This document shows, in pieces, positions 35,271 through 46,592 of a stretch of 64,000 nt of DNA. Within the stretch, counting starts at the first letter, position 1; each line of letters begins with the position of its first letter. The notes beneath the pieces are model-generated. The model was not told where the DNA came from and ran no database searches. It was given only the letters and a program-made list of their open reading frames with translations. The translations under genes and the position numbers were made by a program. The DNA is from Neurospora intermedia (lineage: Eukaryota > Ascomycota > Sordariomycetes > Sordariales > Sordariaceae). The stretch covers positions 992,001-1,056,000 of the forward strand of contig BTPP01000002.1 in the NCBI GenBank assembly GCA_037102815.1. The letters run 5' to 3'.

Positions 35271-36848
35271 TTACTCAATGGCGGAGGCGTTGATGTTAAG
35301 AGGGTTGACACGGTCGTCCCACTTGAACTTGAAGTCGTCACCAAGCTCCTTGCGGCAGGCAGAAGTGACAGCCTCCCAGACGTTGGCGAAGACACCGAAG
35401 TTGGCCGGGTTCTCCTCGTCGTTCTCACCACCCTGGAAAACACCAGTGCGGACAAGGCAGGTGTTCCAGCCGTAGAGGTTACCACCGACAATGTCGGAAG
35501 CCGGGTTGTCACCAACCATGTAGATGTTCTGGGGAATCTTCTCCTCGCCGTGGATCTGCTCCATCCAGGAAGCAATGACCTCGTCGGCGTACTTGTAGGT
35601 GGCCATCTCAGGCTTGCCGTAGACGACACGCTCGAGGTCGACACCGGTGAGGGCCTTGTACATGGCCTCAAGACCAATGCGGAAGGCGCCCTGGCTCATA
35701 CGGGGAGTAGGGTGCTCGGTAGGGCAGAGCAAATCACCCTGGGAGAAGTAGATGGGGATGCGCTGCGAGACAGGGTCCTTGGCAACGGTGCCGAGGCGAC
35801 CATTCTCAGATCGGAGAAGATCGACAATGATTTGCATGTCGGTAGCGTAGTCGCGGGAGTCGGAGAAGACCATGATGGCCTCGATGTTGGTCTTGGTGAA
35901 GTCGCGGGGACGGGAAGTGGCGCGCTCCTCGTCGGTGAAGACGCGGTAGGGAGCGATCGAAGGGTCCCAGGCAACAATGTCGTTGGGAACGACAATGTCC
36001 TTGAAGCCATACTCCTCAGCAACCTCGCGGCACTTGTAGCCCTCACCACCGACAACAAGGACGGTGTTGTAGTACTCGGCCAAGGCGCGCATGGGGGTGT
36101 GGGACTGGATGAACTGGTCGGTGCTGATGGGGTTCTGGAGGATCTTGGAGAGCTGCTCGGTACGGGCAAGCTCGGGCTTACCAGAGCCGTTGGTGAGGAA
36201 GATGTGGGGAATCTTAATGCCAAGCTCGTTATCGCCGTTGAGCATGTCCAAGACCTTCTTGCCCTCGGGGATCAGACGATCACCGTGGACAAGGACACCA
36301 TCAATGTCAAAGACAAAGCTCATGTTCTTGACCTTCTCGACCTTCTCAGAGTGGATGTCCTGAACACGGTCGGCCAAGAACTCGCGCGTAGGCTTGAGAG
36401 GAAGGGTGCCGTTGGCATCCTGGAGGGCCTCGGCGACGCCGCCAGGGAAGGTGACGCTGCTGAGACGAGACTGGCGCTTAGAACGGGGGATGGGAAGAGA
36501 AGCGCCGAACGAGTTGCGGGAGAGTCTGCGCTCCTTCAAGGATGGAGAGGCGGAAAGGTTGTGCATGTAAAGATCGGCGTGAGCATCGGGAGACCTGGTT
36601 GCCGGAACCTCGATGGTGTTATGGTTGGCGACCGAAGGAGAAAGAGGGATGGTGAGCGAGTCTTGGCGGGAGTTACCACGAGTCTTTGCAACGTTGAGCT
36701 GTTGTGGCTGTTCCTGCTGCTGCTGCTTTTCGACACCATCGAGGGCCTTGATTTGAGTCTCAGTTGGTGACTCTGGAGGAGTGTGGGGGTTCGTCTTGGT
36801 GTTTGGGTTAGGAATACCCACAACGATATCGCTTTGCTGACCGGACAT
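35271..36848 (-). CDS. HAD-superfamily hydrolase (class IIA, CECR5-like)
   Basis: Intronless, 525 residues. The first 150 are low-complexity, Ser/Gln/Pro-rich and likely disordered. The catalytic domain starts at FVFDIDGVLVHGDRLIPEG, where D181 and D183 are the nucleophile and acid/base pair of HAD motif I. Motif II is IFLTNGSG and the C-terminal motif is YMVGDNPASDIVGGN (Asp447 and Asp452 region). HAD-IIA features such as a cap domain between motifs II and III and VYGKPEMATYKYADEVI are visible. The expected activity is phosphatase on a small phosphorylated metabolite; the substrate is unknown. Related Neurospora genes (cut-1, which I recall as a HAD-family osmotic-response gene) may be orthologous, but I cannot confirm this. 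Codon use is strongly biased toward C-ending codons, suggesting good expression. Confidence 0.93.
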   Translation of the reverse strand: MSGQQSDIVVGIPNPNTKTNPHTPPESPTETQIKALDGVEKQQQQEQPQQLNVAKTRGNSRQDSLTIPLSPSVANHNTIEVPATRSPDAHADLYMHNLSASPSLKERRLSRNSFGASLPIPRSKRQSRLSSVTFPGGVAEALQDANGTLPLKPTREFLADRVQDIHSEKVEKVKNMSFVFDIDGVLVHGDRLIPEGKKVLDMLNGDNELGIKIPHIFLTNGSGKPELARTEQLSKILQNPISTDQFIQSHTPMRALAEYYNTVLVVGGEGYKCREVAEEYGFKDIVVPNDIVAWDPSIAPYRVFTDEERATSRPRDFTKTNIEAIMVFSDSRDYATDMQIIVDLLRSENGRLGTVAKDPVSQRIPIYFSQGDLLCPTEHPTPRMSQGAFRIGLEAMYKALTGVDLERVVYGKPEMATYKYADEVIASWMEQIHGEEKIPQNIYMVGDNPASDIVGGNLYGWNTCLVRTGVFQGGENDEENPANFGVFANVWEAVTSACRKELGDDFKFKWDDRVNPLNINASAIE

Positions 36849-38999
36849 CTTGATGGATGGGGTATCAGAACAAAATATTTCAAAGCTGGAAGTAAAATAA
36901 CCGCGGTTTTAAGTCTTCAAGACTGTTCGATGTTGCTGCTGGATGGATGAAGAGACGCAAAGATGAAAACGCTCTACGTTTCGCAAAGTAGTGGTATCAA
37001 AGTTGAAAGAGAAAACACAAGAGGATTCGATTGCTGATGATGGCGGAACAATATCATCATCCTGAGCGGCGGGGATCAGTGTCTCTTATATGTCGCCGTC
37101 GGTAGGGTCCAAGGCGATAGTATCATGGTCTTGGCTCCTGTCATGGTGGGTGTGTGCTCTTTGGACCCCTGGGATGCTGGGATGTCCTCCCCATCAGACC
37201 AACCACGCGAGTCGCATTCGCGAACCCCTGATCTACTTCTGACAAAGGAATCCATTCTGAGGGTGCCGTCTGGCGCCAGGCGTCGATCTGAACCATCTCA
37301 ACCGAGCAGGTATCGGGGCAAGATCTCCAGGATGACGACAGATAGGGCAACTGCAGTGATGTTAATATGGCCGTACCCACACAGTGTCGTGGCAGCCAGC
37401 GCAGGGCCCCCACGGATTGGATGGCATACACAGTGTACACTGAAGCCATCCACATTCAGTCCGTCTCCAGCTCCGTATTGCCCATCGGACCATATGTGGC
37501 CCCGGCCCCTTTCTTCGCATGCTCCGTGCATTCACCGTTGTCCTGAATCAATCTCCCATACGGGCTACCGTCTGTTTGAAGCGGACACAATGTGGATAGG
37601 AGGGAGGAGTTGGAGGGTCCTACGGAACGGAACACGGCTAGGACGGTTGGAGCATAGGCGGCGGGCTTGACCATGTCGATGTCGTCAGAGGCCCCAGAAA
37701 TGCTCAGATGCTGAGGGTCCTGGAGAACGGAGATTCTGGACAAAGAAGGAAAGGGATTGGCCGTCCTAGCAGGGCGACAAGTGGGCAAATTTTGTGGGAC
37801 CGTTTGGCCACTACAACTGCACCACTGCGCGGCGCTAAGACAGGTGGCAGCAATCAGGAGACGACCCGGCACCCGGCACCCGGCGTCCGGCGTTGGCGCT
37901 GCCGCCGGCTTGACCGCTCACCACCCAATTTGGATATGGTTTTTTTTGCCAACAAGTGAACCTTGCTTTGTCCGTGTGTGTGATTTCGCCGCCGTTGTTT
38001 GTCCGTTGTCCGTCGGTTGTCACGGTAGCGTTGCACTCTCACCGACGAGGCGCCATAACCGACCAAGACCCAAGGAAGAAGGCACCAAACGGCGCCAGAG
38101 AGACGAGAGAGAGCCCAAAGCGACGAGGTGAGTGCTGGCTCCAATGACAGCCCGGTGCCTGAAACTGACCGACAGTGATGTTCCATGAGGACCAAACATC
38201 AACAGCCAAACATGACTCGCGGTGGGCGAAGATCTCGAGAAGATCGGAGGCCGTAACGGGACAAGCTTCGCCTTGGCGCGTCCTTTTGTCATCCGTTGGA
38301 ATGCCGGGCGGTCCCTCCGTCTGGCATCATGTCGGTGCTGCGTCCGTCCTGTTTTTGTGAGACCTTGTCGGCGTCCGACAGCGACAGCCCACCTCATCCC
38401 CGCCGCACGTGGGGCTCCGTGGGTCCTCCGTGCGTCATCGGTGGACCCCTAAAAATGCCGCTGGCGGCCTATGGACTAACGCAGTAGGTACTGACCCAGC
38501 ACTGATCCAACGCTGCGCTGACCCAGCAGCATTGGATGATGCATCGACCTCCTCACTCAGTGCAGCAGTCAGTGTCAGGAAGGATACCTTGGCAGGCCGC
38601 TGCGAGTGGCCCCGAGGGGAGTTGGCCACACCCGCCCTCTCTTCGCTTGTCTTTGTTTACCGCTACGAGTCTCAACAGGGAAATACGTGCAGATGAGCAG
38701 CTGTGGTCGTGTAGACCTCCGAATTGGATTTAACTGGCGCTTCCCGTGGGTTGTGTAACTTTTTGACGCTATACCCATCCTACTGTATCTTTGCTCCTGC
38801 AATTTCTCTCTCTCACTCATCATCATCACCAGCATTCGTCCATCATCATCTTCTTCTTCACCAGCAAACACAGAATTCTCTCATCAGCCTTGGCTTTTGA
38901 CGAATAATCTTCCCCCCCTTCTCATCACCAAACAACACACAAGAAACCACCTAGTCAAGGATTGCTCCGACAATCCGTAATATCATCATCTCCTCCAAA
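36849..38999. promoter_or_regulatory. Shared divergent upstream region (HAD / aldo-keto reductase)
   Basis: A 2.15 kb gap separates the divergent start codons at 36848 (minus) and 39000 (plus). Pyrimidine-rich CT and CATCATC tracts from about 38800 to 38999 look like the transcribed leader of the reductase gene, and the minus-strand side has a similar leader. Several open frames occur in this GC-richer stretch, but none has gene-like composition. No specific binding site was identified. Confidence 0.5.
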
Positions 39000-39995
39000 A
39001 TGACTGGATTCACCGCCGCCAACACCACCTACACTCTCAACAATGGAGTGAGAATCCCCGCTGTCGGATTCGGCACCTTTGCCAACGAGGGTGCCAAGGG
39101 CGAAACCTACGCCGCCGTCAAGAAGGCCCTCGAGGTTGGCTACCGTCACCTAGACTGCGCGTGGTTCTACCAGAACGAGGACGAGGTCGGCCAGGCGCTT
39201 GCCGAGTTCCTTGAGAACCACAAGGACGTCAAGCGCGAGGACATCTTCATCTGCACCAAGGTGTGGAACCACCTGCACGAGCCCGAGGATGTCAAGTGGA
39301 GCTTGCAGAACTCTCTCGACAAGCTCAAGGTTGACTACGTCGACCTCTTCCTCATCCACTGGCCCATTGCCGCCGAGAAGGACGAGGCCACCAACATGCC
39401 TAAGATCGGCCCCGATGGCAAGTACATCATCAAGAAGGAGCTCACCGAGAACCCCGAGCCAACATGGCGGGCCATGGAGGATCTCGTGGATGCCGGCAAG
39501 ACGCGGTCCATTGGTGTTTCCAACTGGACCATCCCCGGCCTGCAGAAGCTTCTCAAGTTTGCTCGCATCAAGCCGACCGTCAACCAGATTGAGATCCACC
39601 CCTTCCTCCCCAACACGGAGCTCGTCGAGTTCTGCTTCAAGAACCAGATCATCCCCACTGCCTACTCTCCTCTCGGCTCGCAGAACCAGGTCCCATCGAC
39701 GGGCGAGCGTGTCCGTGATGACCCCACTCTCAAGGCCGTTGCTGAGCGCAGCGGGCATAACCTTGCCCAGGTGCTCCTCGCCTGGGGTCTCCGCCGAGGC
39801 TACGTCGTGCTCCCCAAGAGCTCGACCCCCTCGCGTATCGAGAGCAACTTCCAGATTCCTGTCCTCCGCGACGAGGACTTCAAGGCCATCCAGGAGGTTG
39901 CCAAGGGCCGCCACTGCCGCTTCGTCAACATGAAGGACACCTTTGGCTACGATGTCTGGCCCGAAGAGTCCGACGGCCAGCTCAAGCAGGAGTAA
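39000..39995 (+). CDS. Aldo/keto reductase (NADPH-dependent)
   Basis: Intronless, 331 residues, full length for the family. The catalytic tetrad is visible: D52 and Y57 in YRHLDCAWFYQNEDEVG, K87 in ICTKVW and H120 in LFLIHWP. Family signatures include GVRIPAVGFGTF at the N-terminus, RSIGVSNWTIPGLQKLL, TVNQIEIHPFLPN and the NADPH-binding VVLPKSSTPSRIESNF near the C-terminus. It should be a cytosolic NADPH-dependent carbonyl reductase; the overall pattern is close to fungal glycerol dehydrogenase/glyceraldehyde reductase types, but the substrate is not proven. The start context ccaaaATGAC is good. Codon bias toward C-ending codons suggests strong expression. Confidence 0.95.
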   Translation: MTGFTAANTTYTLNNGVRIPAVGFGTFANEGAKGETYAAVKKALEVGYRHLDCAWFYQNEDEVGQALAEFLENHKDVKREDIFICTKVWNHLHEPEDVKWSLQNSLDKLKVDYVDLFLIHWPIAAEKDEATNMPKIGPDGKYIIKKELTENPEPTWRAMEDLVDAGKTRSIGVSNWTIPGLQKLLKFARIKPTVNQIEIHPFLPNTELVEFCFKNQIIPTAYSPLGSQNQVPSTGERVRDDPTLKAVAERSGHNLAQVLLAWGLRRGYVVLPKSSTPSRIESNFQIPVLRDEDFKAIQEVAKGRHCRFVNMKDTFGYDVWPEESDGQLKQE

Positions 39996-41070
39996 ATGTT
40001 GTGTTGTGGAGTTTTTTGTCGAGACGATTTAATGACTGGGATGCAGGCGTGTCAACGGGAACGGAACGATTAGAGCGGTTGGATAGCAAAATTCCTTTGT
40101 ATTGGATACCTTAGAATGATAGACATCACTTGGTAGATGGTCAAGCAAGCGGGTGGATTAGTTGCTCTTCTCATGTGTGGAATTGGAACTATTTTCGAGC
40201 GTCTGTTAGTGAATGTTCTATCGTGGTATGTGACGTCGTTGTTCATGTTCGACCTCAGTTCTTGTCTCTTCCGTCCAGTCAAACGAACTGAAACTGAAGT
40301 CTTGACTCGTAATTTTGCAGCTCAACCAGGAACCGACTCATTGATGCGGACTGTCCCGTCCCGCCGGGTACTCCTGCCCGTTTGATCGCCAGCACAGACC
40401 TCCCTTTCTGATCGCAACCACCCACCTTGGAGTGGAGGAGCGCGGTTTCCATCTTCGCGATTGAGATCATCCCTGATTCCACTTGACATTCTCACCTGCG
40501 TTTCATATTGCGCGTCTCATTTCCCCCACCATCATATCGCTCATCACGGAAGCAGCGACCCGCCAAGCCGATCCATGATCAATCTTATGCCAAGAGAAGA
40601 AACACTGACGAGGCCATCCACCCTCGATCCTCACACTCTCTCCGGTGAGACTCCAGCCCGATCGTCAACACCACGAAGATGTACCGGAATATGTTTTGTC
40701 TCACTCTCCCCGACCTGCGTTCGCGTTTCTGTCAGTTAGGCCAATCGATCATTTGAGGCCTCCCAAATACTTTGGTACCTAGGTTTGTCACCGTCAGAAC
40801 AGAGGCTGAAGAAATAACTTCAACTCACCAACGTGGCCCATGAAACAAATACTGAGCACCTTGCAAGCAAGACCTTGGTTCACCCTCCTCCTATCAGCTT
40901 CTACTTCCATTCTGCCACATCACGCCCTTTTTTCCAACCGTACCACATTGTCAGTCACATTAGGTCCCCACGAATACCTCAACCTGGGTACCCTCTCCAT
41001 ATCTCTTCATCATCCACCCATCCGTCCCACCCCCCGGCATCTCCAAACTCCAGCATCCCCCATCTTATAC
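39996..41070. other. 3' intergenic region
   Basis: Convergent spacer between the aldo/keto reductase and the minus-strand hypothetical gene. No gene is seen. Confidence 0.5.
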
Positions 41071-41991
41071 TCAAACACGCCAAGCCCCTATCTGATCTAC
41101 GTACTTCCACGCTCCTCCACGACCAGGCATCAACGCCCTCACCCTCCCATTTCCCCCTTCCCCTTCCCCTTGCACCGTCACCCAAATCCACCAATGCGCC
41201 CACCAACAACTCTGCCCCCACCTCCACGGCTTCAAACATGCACAACACACATCGCATGCCATGACGGGACAACTCGACATCCACACCTCCCTTTCGGGAA
41301 TTTTACCGTTCTCGTCCACCAGATCCCATCCCTGGTATTGAGGCTTATTGGAGTTGACGAGCTCGTTGAAATAAACCTCGAGAGCAGGGAGTTTATCTCG
41401 GCCGTCGGAACAGGGCCAGCAGCAGAGGGAGTTGTGACGGAGGCAGAATTCGGTGAGGGCAGAGTAGGTTTTGGAGGGTGGGATGGGTGGTGATGGGGGA
41501 AGTGGTCTGGGGGTCATGAGGTCGGCGATGGTTGGGCGAGTAGCGAGCCAGGCTTCGCGGTCGAAGGGTGATGGTGGTGGTGGTGGGCGTCCTGGTTGGA
41601 TTTGGGAGGATTGTAGAGGATTCGCACTGTCTTTGTCTTGGTCTTGTTCTTCAAGCATGCGTTGTACCTGACTGAGTATCTGGGTAGGATTCGGTTCGGG
41701 GCGGTATCCTTGTGATGAATCGCTGTTTGGGCGATGTGTGGTTGGAACTATAGGAGGATGCATGCCATTGCTTCTGGTATCGTTCTCGTGGGTAGGGGCA
41801 TTCAGTTCCAGCCTACGGTGAGTGTCTTCACAACAGGTGGATCTGTTTGAGTCGGGGACGTAGGCGGCGTAAGAAGGAAGGGAAGGATTGGTGTTGTCAT
41901 TTCGGGGATTGTTACGTGCAGCGTTGTCATCAAGTCCGAGAAGCTGACGAGCTGTGAGGCCCGATGAAGTCTTGCCCGCTGTGGAAGACAT
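41071..41991 (-). CDS. Hypothetical protein, Pro/Asn/Ser-rich with Cys/Trp cluster
   Basis: A single frame of 306 residues starts with MSSTAGKTSSGLTARQLLGL. The first 170 residues are Pro/Asn/Ser/Asp-rich and likely disordered. A central region TYSALTEFCLRHNSLCCWPC, then LPALEVYFNELVNSN and EVWMSSCPVMACDVCCACL, carries many Cys and Trp and looks like a small folded or metal-binding domain. After about residue 250 the composition becomes Gly/Trp-rich, so a missed intron or a different 3' end is possible. I do not recognise a family. Confidence 0.6.
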   Translation of the reverse strand: MSSTAGKTSSGLTARQLLGLDDNAARNNPRNDNTNPSLPSYAAYVPDSNRSTCCEDTHRRLELNAPTHENDTRSNGMHPPIVPTTHRPNSDSSQGYRPEPNPTQILSQVQRMLEEQDQDKDSANPLQSSQIQPGRPPPPPSPFDREAWLATRPTIADLMTPRPLPPSPPIPPSKTYSALTEFCLRHNSLCCWPCSDGRDKLPALEVYFNELVNSNKPQYQGWDLVDENGKIPEREVWMSSCPVMACDVCCACLKPWRWGQSCWWAHWWIWVTVQGEGEGGNGRVRALMPGRGGAWKYVDQIGAWRV

Positions 41992-44900
41992 TTTCGCTGA
42001 CTTCCAGCATTCCTTCAGTCAGAAGTTCAAGTGACGCCGACCGGCTCTTGGTTGATACAACCTCTTCTTGGGCCGAGTTGATCAAGGTTTGAAGATCAGT
42101 AGACCCCGCTCTCCAGATATAAGGTTGATAAAAGATGCGTTACGCCAGGGTGAGATGATGAGACCTCTTGCCGCTCCTGTTGGTGACTGGGCAAATGCCG
42201 ATGCGCATACAAAGAAGGACTGTTGGTGTTGGATCTGGGGTCACCTGGCCTTGTCCCTGCATTTTTGTGAATGTTCTTTGTTTGCGATGTGGGCTATTGG
42301 CCCCAGTCACCGCTCTGGGCAAACGAATACTATTGTTGGATGACTAGCCTTACGATGAAGGTATCGGATGAAGTGCACGTAGTGTGATGGCCGATTGTTG
42401 GTCATACAAGCAGCGAAATTAGATCAATGTTCCTATCTATCAATAATCTTCTGGAAGCAAAGAACCACTGCTACACAACAAGGTCCTGAAATGGGAGATG
42501 GATGATAGGAGATTCTCGGCTAAAACATCACTAGAGGTATGATTCGCAGGCCCAAATGCTAAAACAGCTGCCCACAAGTGTTCGTTTCCGGCCAATGTGA
42601 TGGTTGGTATAATGAGGGTGAATCTTGTGACCACTGCAGGATACCAGTTATGAGGTCCACTCCTCTCTAATAACCCAATGCACCTTCCCAAAGTTCTTTC
42701 TCGCCGTGATACACACCGTCTTATTCGCTCGGCAACAGCAATTACCCTTCGATCTCTGTATCAGCCAAACTTAAGCGGCCGGGACACACACGCAAAAAAA
42801 AAAAAAAAAAAGAAGAAAAAGAAAAGAAAAACAGCGCCCAACCTTATGAGACAGTCATCGATACCACAACAACTTTTGTTGAGACGAGAGCAATGCATCT
42901 CTTTCTTCTATCTACCTCCCTTCTTCCTGCAGTTTAATCCCTCCTCAGCCTCCCACAAACCTGTGTGTCGGGCTCATCAGACCTTGCCATTCTCTCCTCC
43001 CTCCCTTTCGCTTTCTTCACTGATTCTGCTCCTTAGCTGTCTTGATGGGGTTTCTGAACTCATCGAGATAAACAATGCTTTGTCCTTCAGCGTACGTGTG
43101 TTCGGCTCGAGCGACTTACGCCGCCCCTTTTCCGTTCTGACTCTTGCAATGCCTGCTCCAGCCGGAACTGTTCGTTTGTCGATCGGGGTTCAGCGCCCAT
43201 CTCCAGTCTCAGACGGCGCTCGTATATATTGGTACCTCCACCTTGAATGTTGCGCCATTACAGTGTTGTTCGGGGAGATGGTTTATATTTGGCTGTAGCG
43301 GGGGTCAGTGCTATGGCGACATAATCGTGCGGTGTTTCTGTTGAGTTCAGTGACATGGCTGGGGGATTGCCTATATCAATACCTAGACCCAGGTCTTTAA
43401 TGGTCAGCAAATGTCGGAGGCTGCTAAGCTCGCAATAGGGTCCGCGAAGTTGGGAGTGCTCTTGGTGTTTGCGTTGCCGTTGGATATAGGTACCTAGTTT
43501 TAGTCCTTGGCATGTTTGAGTCGAGCGAATCATCTGGGGGAGACATCGGTATCTACCGCTTTGTCAGTTACTCTATCGTAGTGAAGCCAGTTATACATGC
43601 CGTAAGGGTTAAGCTGGATATTCGATGCTCATGTGCTTTGCAGCGGTGGAAGTAGAGCGAAATAGTCATGTGGAAAAGCCTGTTGACAGCGTAGCAGAAT
43701 GCACGACGGGATGCCAACGTTTTTTCGAGCAAATCAATGGCACAGGTAACCTTCTGCTACATTTTTAGGACAAAGAGGATGTAATACCGAAACTCGGTGT
43801 TTTCATGCCTGTCGGCATCTGCGAGCCGTTGTTGCTGTGGATTGGTCAGGAAACCAATTTGAAGGGGAGAGAGATAATATCGCGCGTCATACTACACCTC
43901 CGGGGATGCTTAGTAGCCGAAATTCTTTCAATCTACCGTAGAAACTCGCCAAATTGGCAAACTTCTACTGCCAGAAAACCAGGCTATTTGGGCAGAACAA
44001 GTACAGTCCTGTGAGGTTCACGTCCGGCTTCCTGCACAGAAATGTGTGTGTGTTAAGGTGGGGGGCAATGTCACTGGTCGGTGGCTTGTTAACTAGGCCT
44101 TTTTGAATTGCAATCAAACTGAGCCCGCCAGCAGAGCACATTCGGTATGCTGCCTCCTGTGCTTACTGTCGGGCGCTCAAAGAGGGATACCTAGTCTTTT
44201 GACAATCTGGCGAGTCTCTACGGTAGGCCAGAATTCTTACTGTGATATGCCGGATTCTCACTATCTTGAGGGTCCCCAACAACTTGATCAAGGCAAATAT
44301 ATGCTGACCTTTACAGCGTTGCTTGGTACCTATTGGTTCTTTGGCGGACGATGCTTTGTTTGCCCAGCCGCCAACACCTTCTGCTGTCTCGCATCTCGAA
44401 CAAGGGTCATCCAACGAAGACGGAGTTGGTTGGTAATCCATGGTCGCTTCTGAATTTGTAGGAAAGGCGGAACAAGCGGAATGATTCGGGACACTAATGG
44501 CTGCAGGAACTTGTTAGTCGCATGAGAGGATTGAAGTTGAAGGCAGAGAGAACAGGAGCAGGAGCAGTTGGAATGTCGTCGTGCTGCGGGCCCGAACGCC
44601 GACTCACCAAGCATTAGACCCACTTCGTTCCAGTATATCAACCAATCAGATATTACACATCCGGTGGTTGCTTTCCGCTTTGGGAAGGCGCAAGCAACGA
44701 CGGGGAAGCTGCGTTCTCAGCGGTCCTTCTTTCCCACCGACAACTTCCTGCACAAGAAAACCCAAACCAGTCTCTGCCTGCTTCGTTTTCAACAACTTGA
44801 TTTCCTGCCCGATGGCAACGGACCTCTGTAACAATCGCCCTTACTCCCGTCAGCATCACTAGGAATACATCCATGAATCCAGCAATCACCCTTTAGGACA

Positions 44901-45153
44901 CTGCAGGTGCAAGCAGCCAGGACAGCACACTTCAACCTGCCCAGGTAATCCCTCGTATCTGCCTGTGAGTGGCACGAGAGATCCAAGGACAACGCTCCTA
45001 CTCACCGTGCGGTCCAACCTACAGGTAGTTGCCTGGAAGCCATGGCTCACCTTGTTCTTTTTTGCCCTTCTCTTTCAGTACCTCTTAAAGGTTGGTTTGC
45101 CTGGGACAGAGAATGACAGGATTCTTTCGCTCTTTTCCCCCATACTATCAAGC

Positions 45154-45198
<45 letters not shown>

Positions 45199-45391
45199 TT
45201 TCTTTTTTTTGGAGAACAGTCGATACATTAGACAACAATCAGTAAGTCAGATCCAGCCAATCCATCCATTCAAACGCAAACTGACACTCTCATTTCACCA
45301 GTCCCACCAAGTATCAAACCTGTCTGTTAGCGCTCTCCGCAAACGGCCTGCCACTACCATATTCCAACCGCGATCCAGCACCGATCTTACC
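41992..45391. other. Gene-poor stretch
   Basis: Open frames here are short or driven by simple sequence, such as an A-run at about 42785-42811. A 38-nt T-run occupies 45158-45195. The 200 bases before 45392 are C/A-rich, as in transcribed leaders. Nothing else can be assigned. Confidence 0.4.
45158..45195. repeat. 38-nt T homopolymer
   Basis: An uninterrupted run of 38 T residues lies about 200 bp upstream of the ATG of the interrupted gene at 45392. In fungi such runs are often nucleosome-depleted promoter elements; on the other strand it could be a retroposon A-tail. Confidence 0.9.
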
Positions 45392-46486
45392 ATGTGTCAA
45401 CCAAAATCTAACCTCAGCCTTCCCTTACCAAGGGCCTCCATCTACCAACAAGCCCATGCCCAGGTCCTCAAACAAATCGGATCAACCCCTGATCTCTCCG
45501 CTACAGAGCGCATCCTCTACATCATGGACATAGTCCGTTGCTCCATCAATTCCCGCCTCGGCATGATGCCTCCGTGCTTGAATAGACCAGGACCTGTGAC
45601 CTCGGAACACGTTCGAGTTGCTTTCATGAGCTTGGGACAGCCAAAGGTATGGAAGTCAGAGAGGGAGCAGTGGATGGGATTTACAAGGGAGAACATGGGA
45701 GTTCAGGTTACTGAAAGAGTTATCGTTGCTGAGGATACTGAGATGACGGACGGGATGACTTTTAATGAGTTGGTTAAGAAAGCTGGAGAGGGAGTCATGA
45801 TTGGGAATACAAAGGGGAAGAGTCCGGCCAAGAGACTTGATGGCGACGAGAAGGAGGGAGGAGACAAAGTTGAGGAGGATGAGGAGGATGAGGAAGATGA
45901 GGAAGCTGGAAGGATATCTTAGAAGGAGATCCTGACTGGGTTGAAGATTGTGGAGATGGAAATGGATTCTTCAAAGACGCTTTCACCGGAAAACTTTCCT
46001 CTGATCAGGGATTCGCTGGAGTTGGTGGAGTCTAGGCTGGAGCACATGAAGGAGGTCTTCGTACCCCTTGTCGCTCGGATTAACAATGTTTTACTGGATG
46101 AGAAGGGGGTGGAGCAGAAGCTGGCGGCTATGGAGAAAGGGCTTGCTTCGAACCAAGTTGACAAAGAGGGAGGCGGAGGTGGGGAAGCCTTTAAGGATTT
46201 CATGCTGTTTTCGCTCGAGTACAAGTCTCTGGTCGCAAACTTGACTGCTCTGGAAGGGCTGTTTGTTGAGCATGGTATTCCCGCGTACGCGTCCCCCAAT
46301 TATTCTACAGAGGAAAAGTTGGATTTCATGGAGCAGATGCTTCTTTCCGAGATGGAGACGATAATCTTGAACGAGAGACCAGCTATGAGGACAAAGGTCC
46401 AGTCAAGGTTTAAGCCTCTGATGGAGATGTTGGCTACCCTGGAGAAGGTGTATACTGTTGCGATGGGAAAGGCAGTGCGCAATTAG
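45392..46486 (+). pseudogene. Hypothetical gene interrupted by one in-frame TAG
   Basis: From ATG at 45392 (MCQPKSNLSLPLPRASIYQQ) a coding frame runs 176 codons to TAG at 45920-45922. It then continues in the same frame for 187 codons to the next stop at 46484-46486. Both halves look coding: the first is acidic at its end (EEDEEDEEDEEAGRIS), and the second is helical and Leu/Glu/Met-rich (LSLELVESRLEHMKEVF-type pattern). The interruption sits in tcTTAGaag; CAG to TAG is a single C-to-T change in a CpA context, the RIP-preferred type. No donor and acceptor pair that removes the TAG in phase is obvious. It may be a nonsense allele, or stop readthrough. The family is not recognised. Confidence 0.6.
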
Positions 46487-46592
46487 TAAGGGATTTCCAC
46501 AAACAGTATCATTACTCCATTTCTATTACTAGGCAGGGTACCGAGTATAGTATTACAGGGGTTGAAAGGCGCGTGTGATTGAACCCTTCCTT

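Noticed and set aside
35550-36770. A 406-codon plus-strand open frame
   Set aside because: It is the antisense shadow of the HAD-hydrolase gene, whose catalytic motifs are all on the minus strand; the long frame results from strong codon bias.
39150-39914. Long minus-strand and alternative-frame ORFs over the aldo/keto reductase
   Set aside because: Shadows produced by C-ending codon bias; the reductase frame has the full catalytic tetrad.
45092-45391. N-terminal extension of the gene at 45392, including a poly-Phe stretch
   Set aside because: It reads through a 38-nt T-run that looks like promoter or leader sequence; the ATG at 45392 begins normal coding composition.
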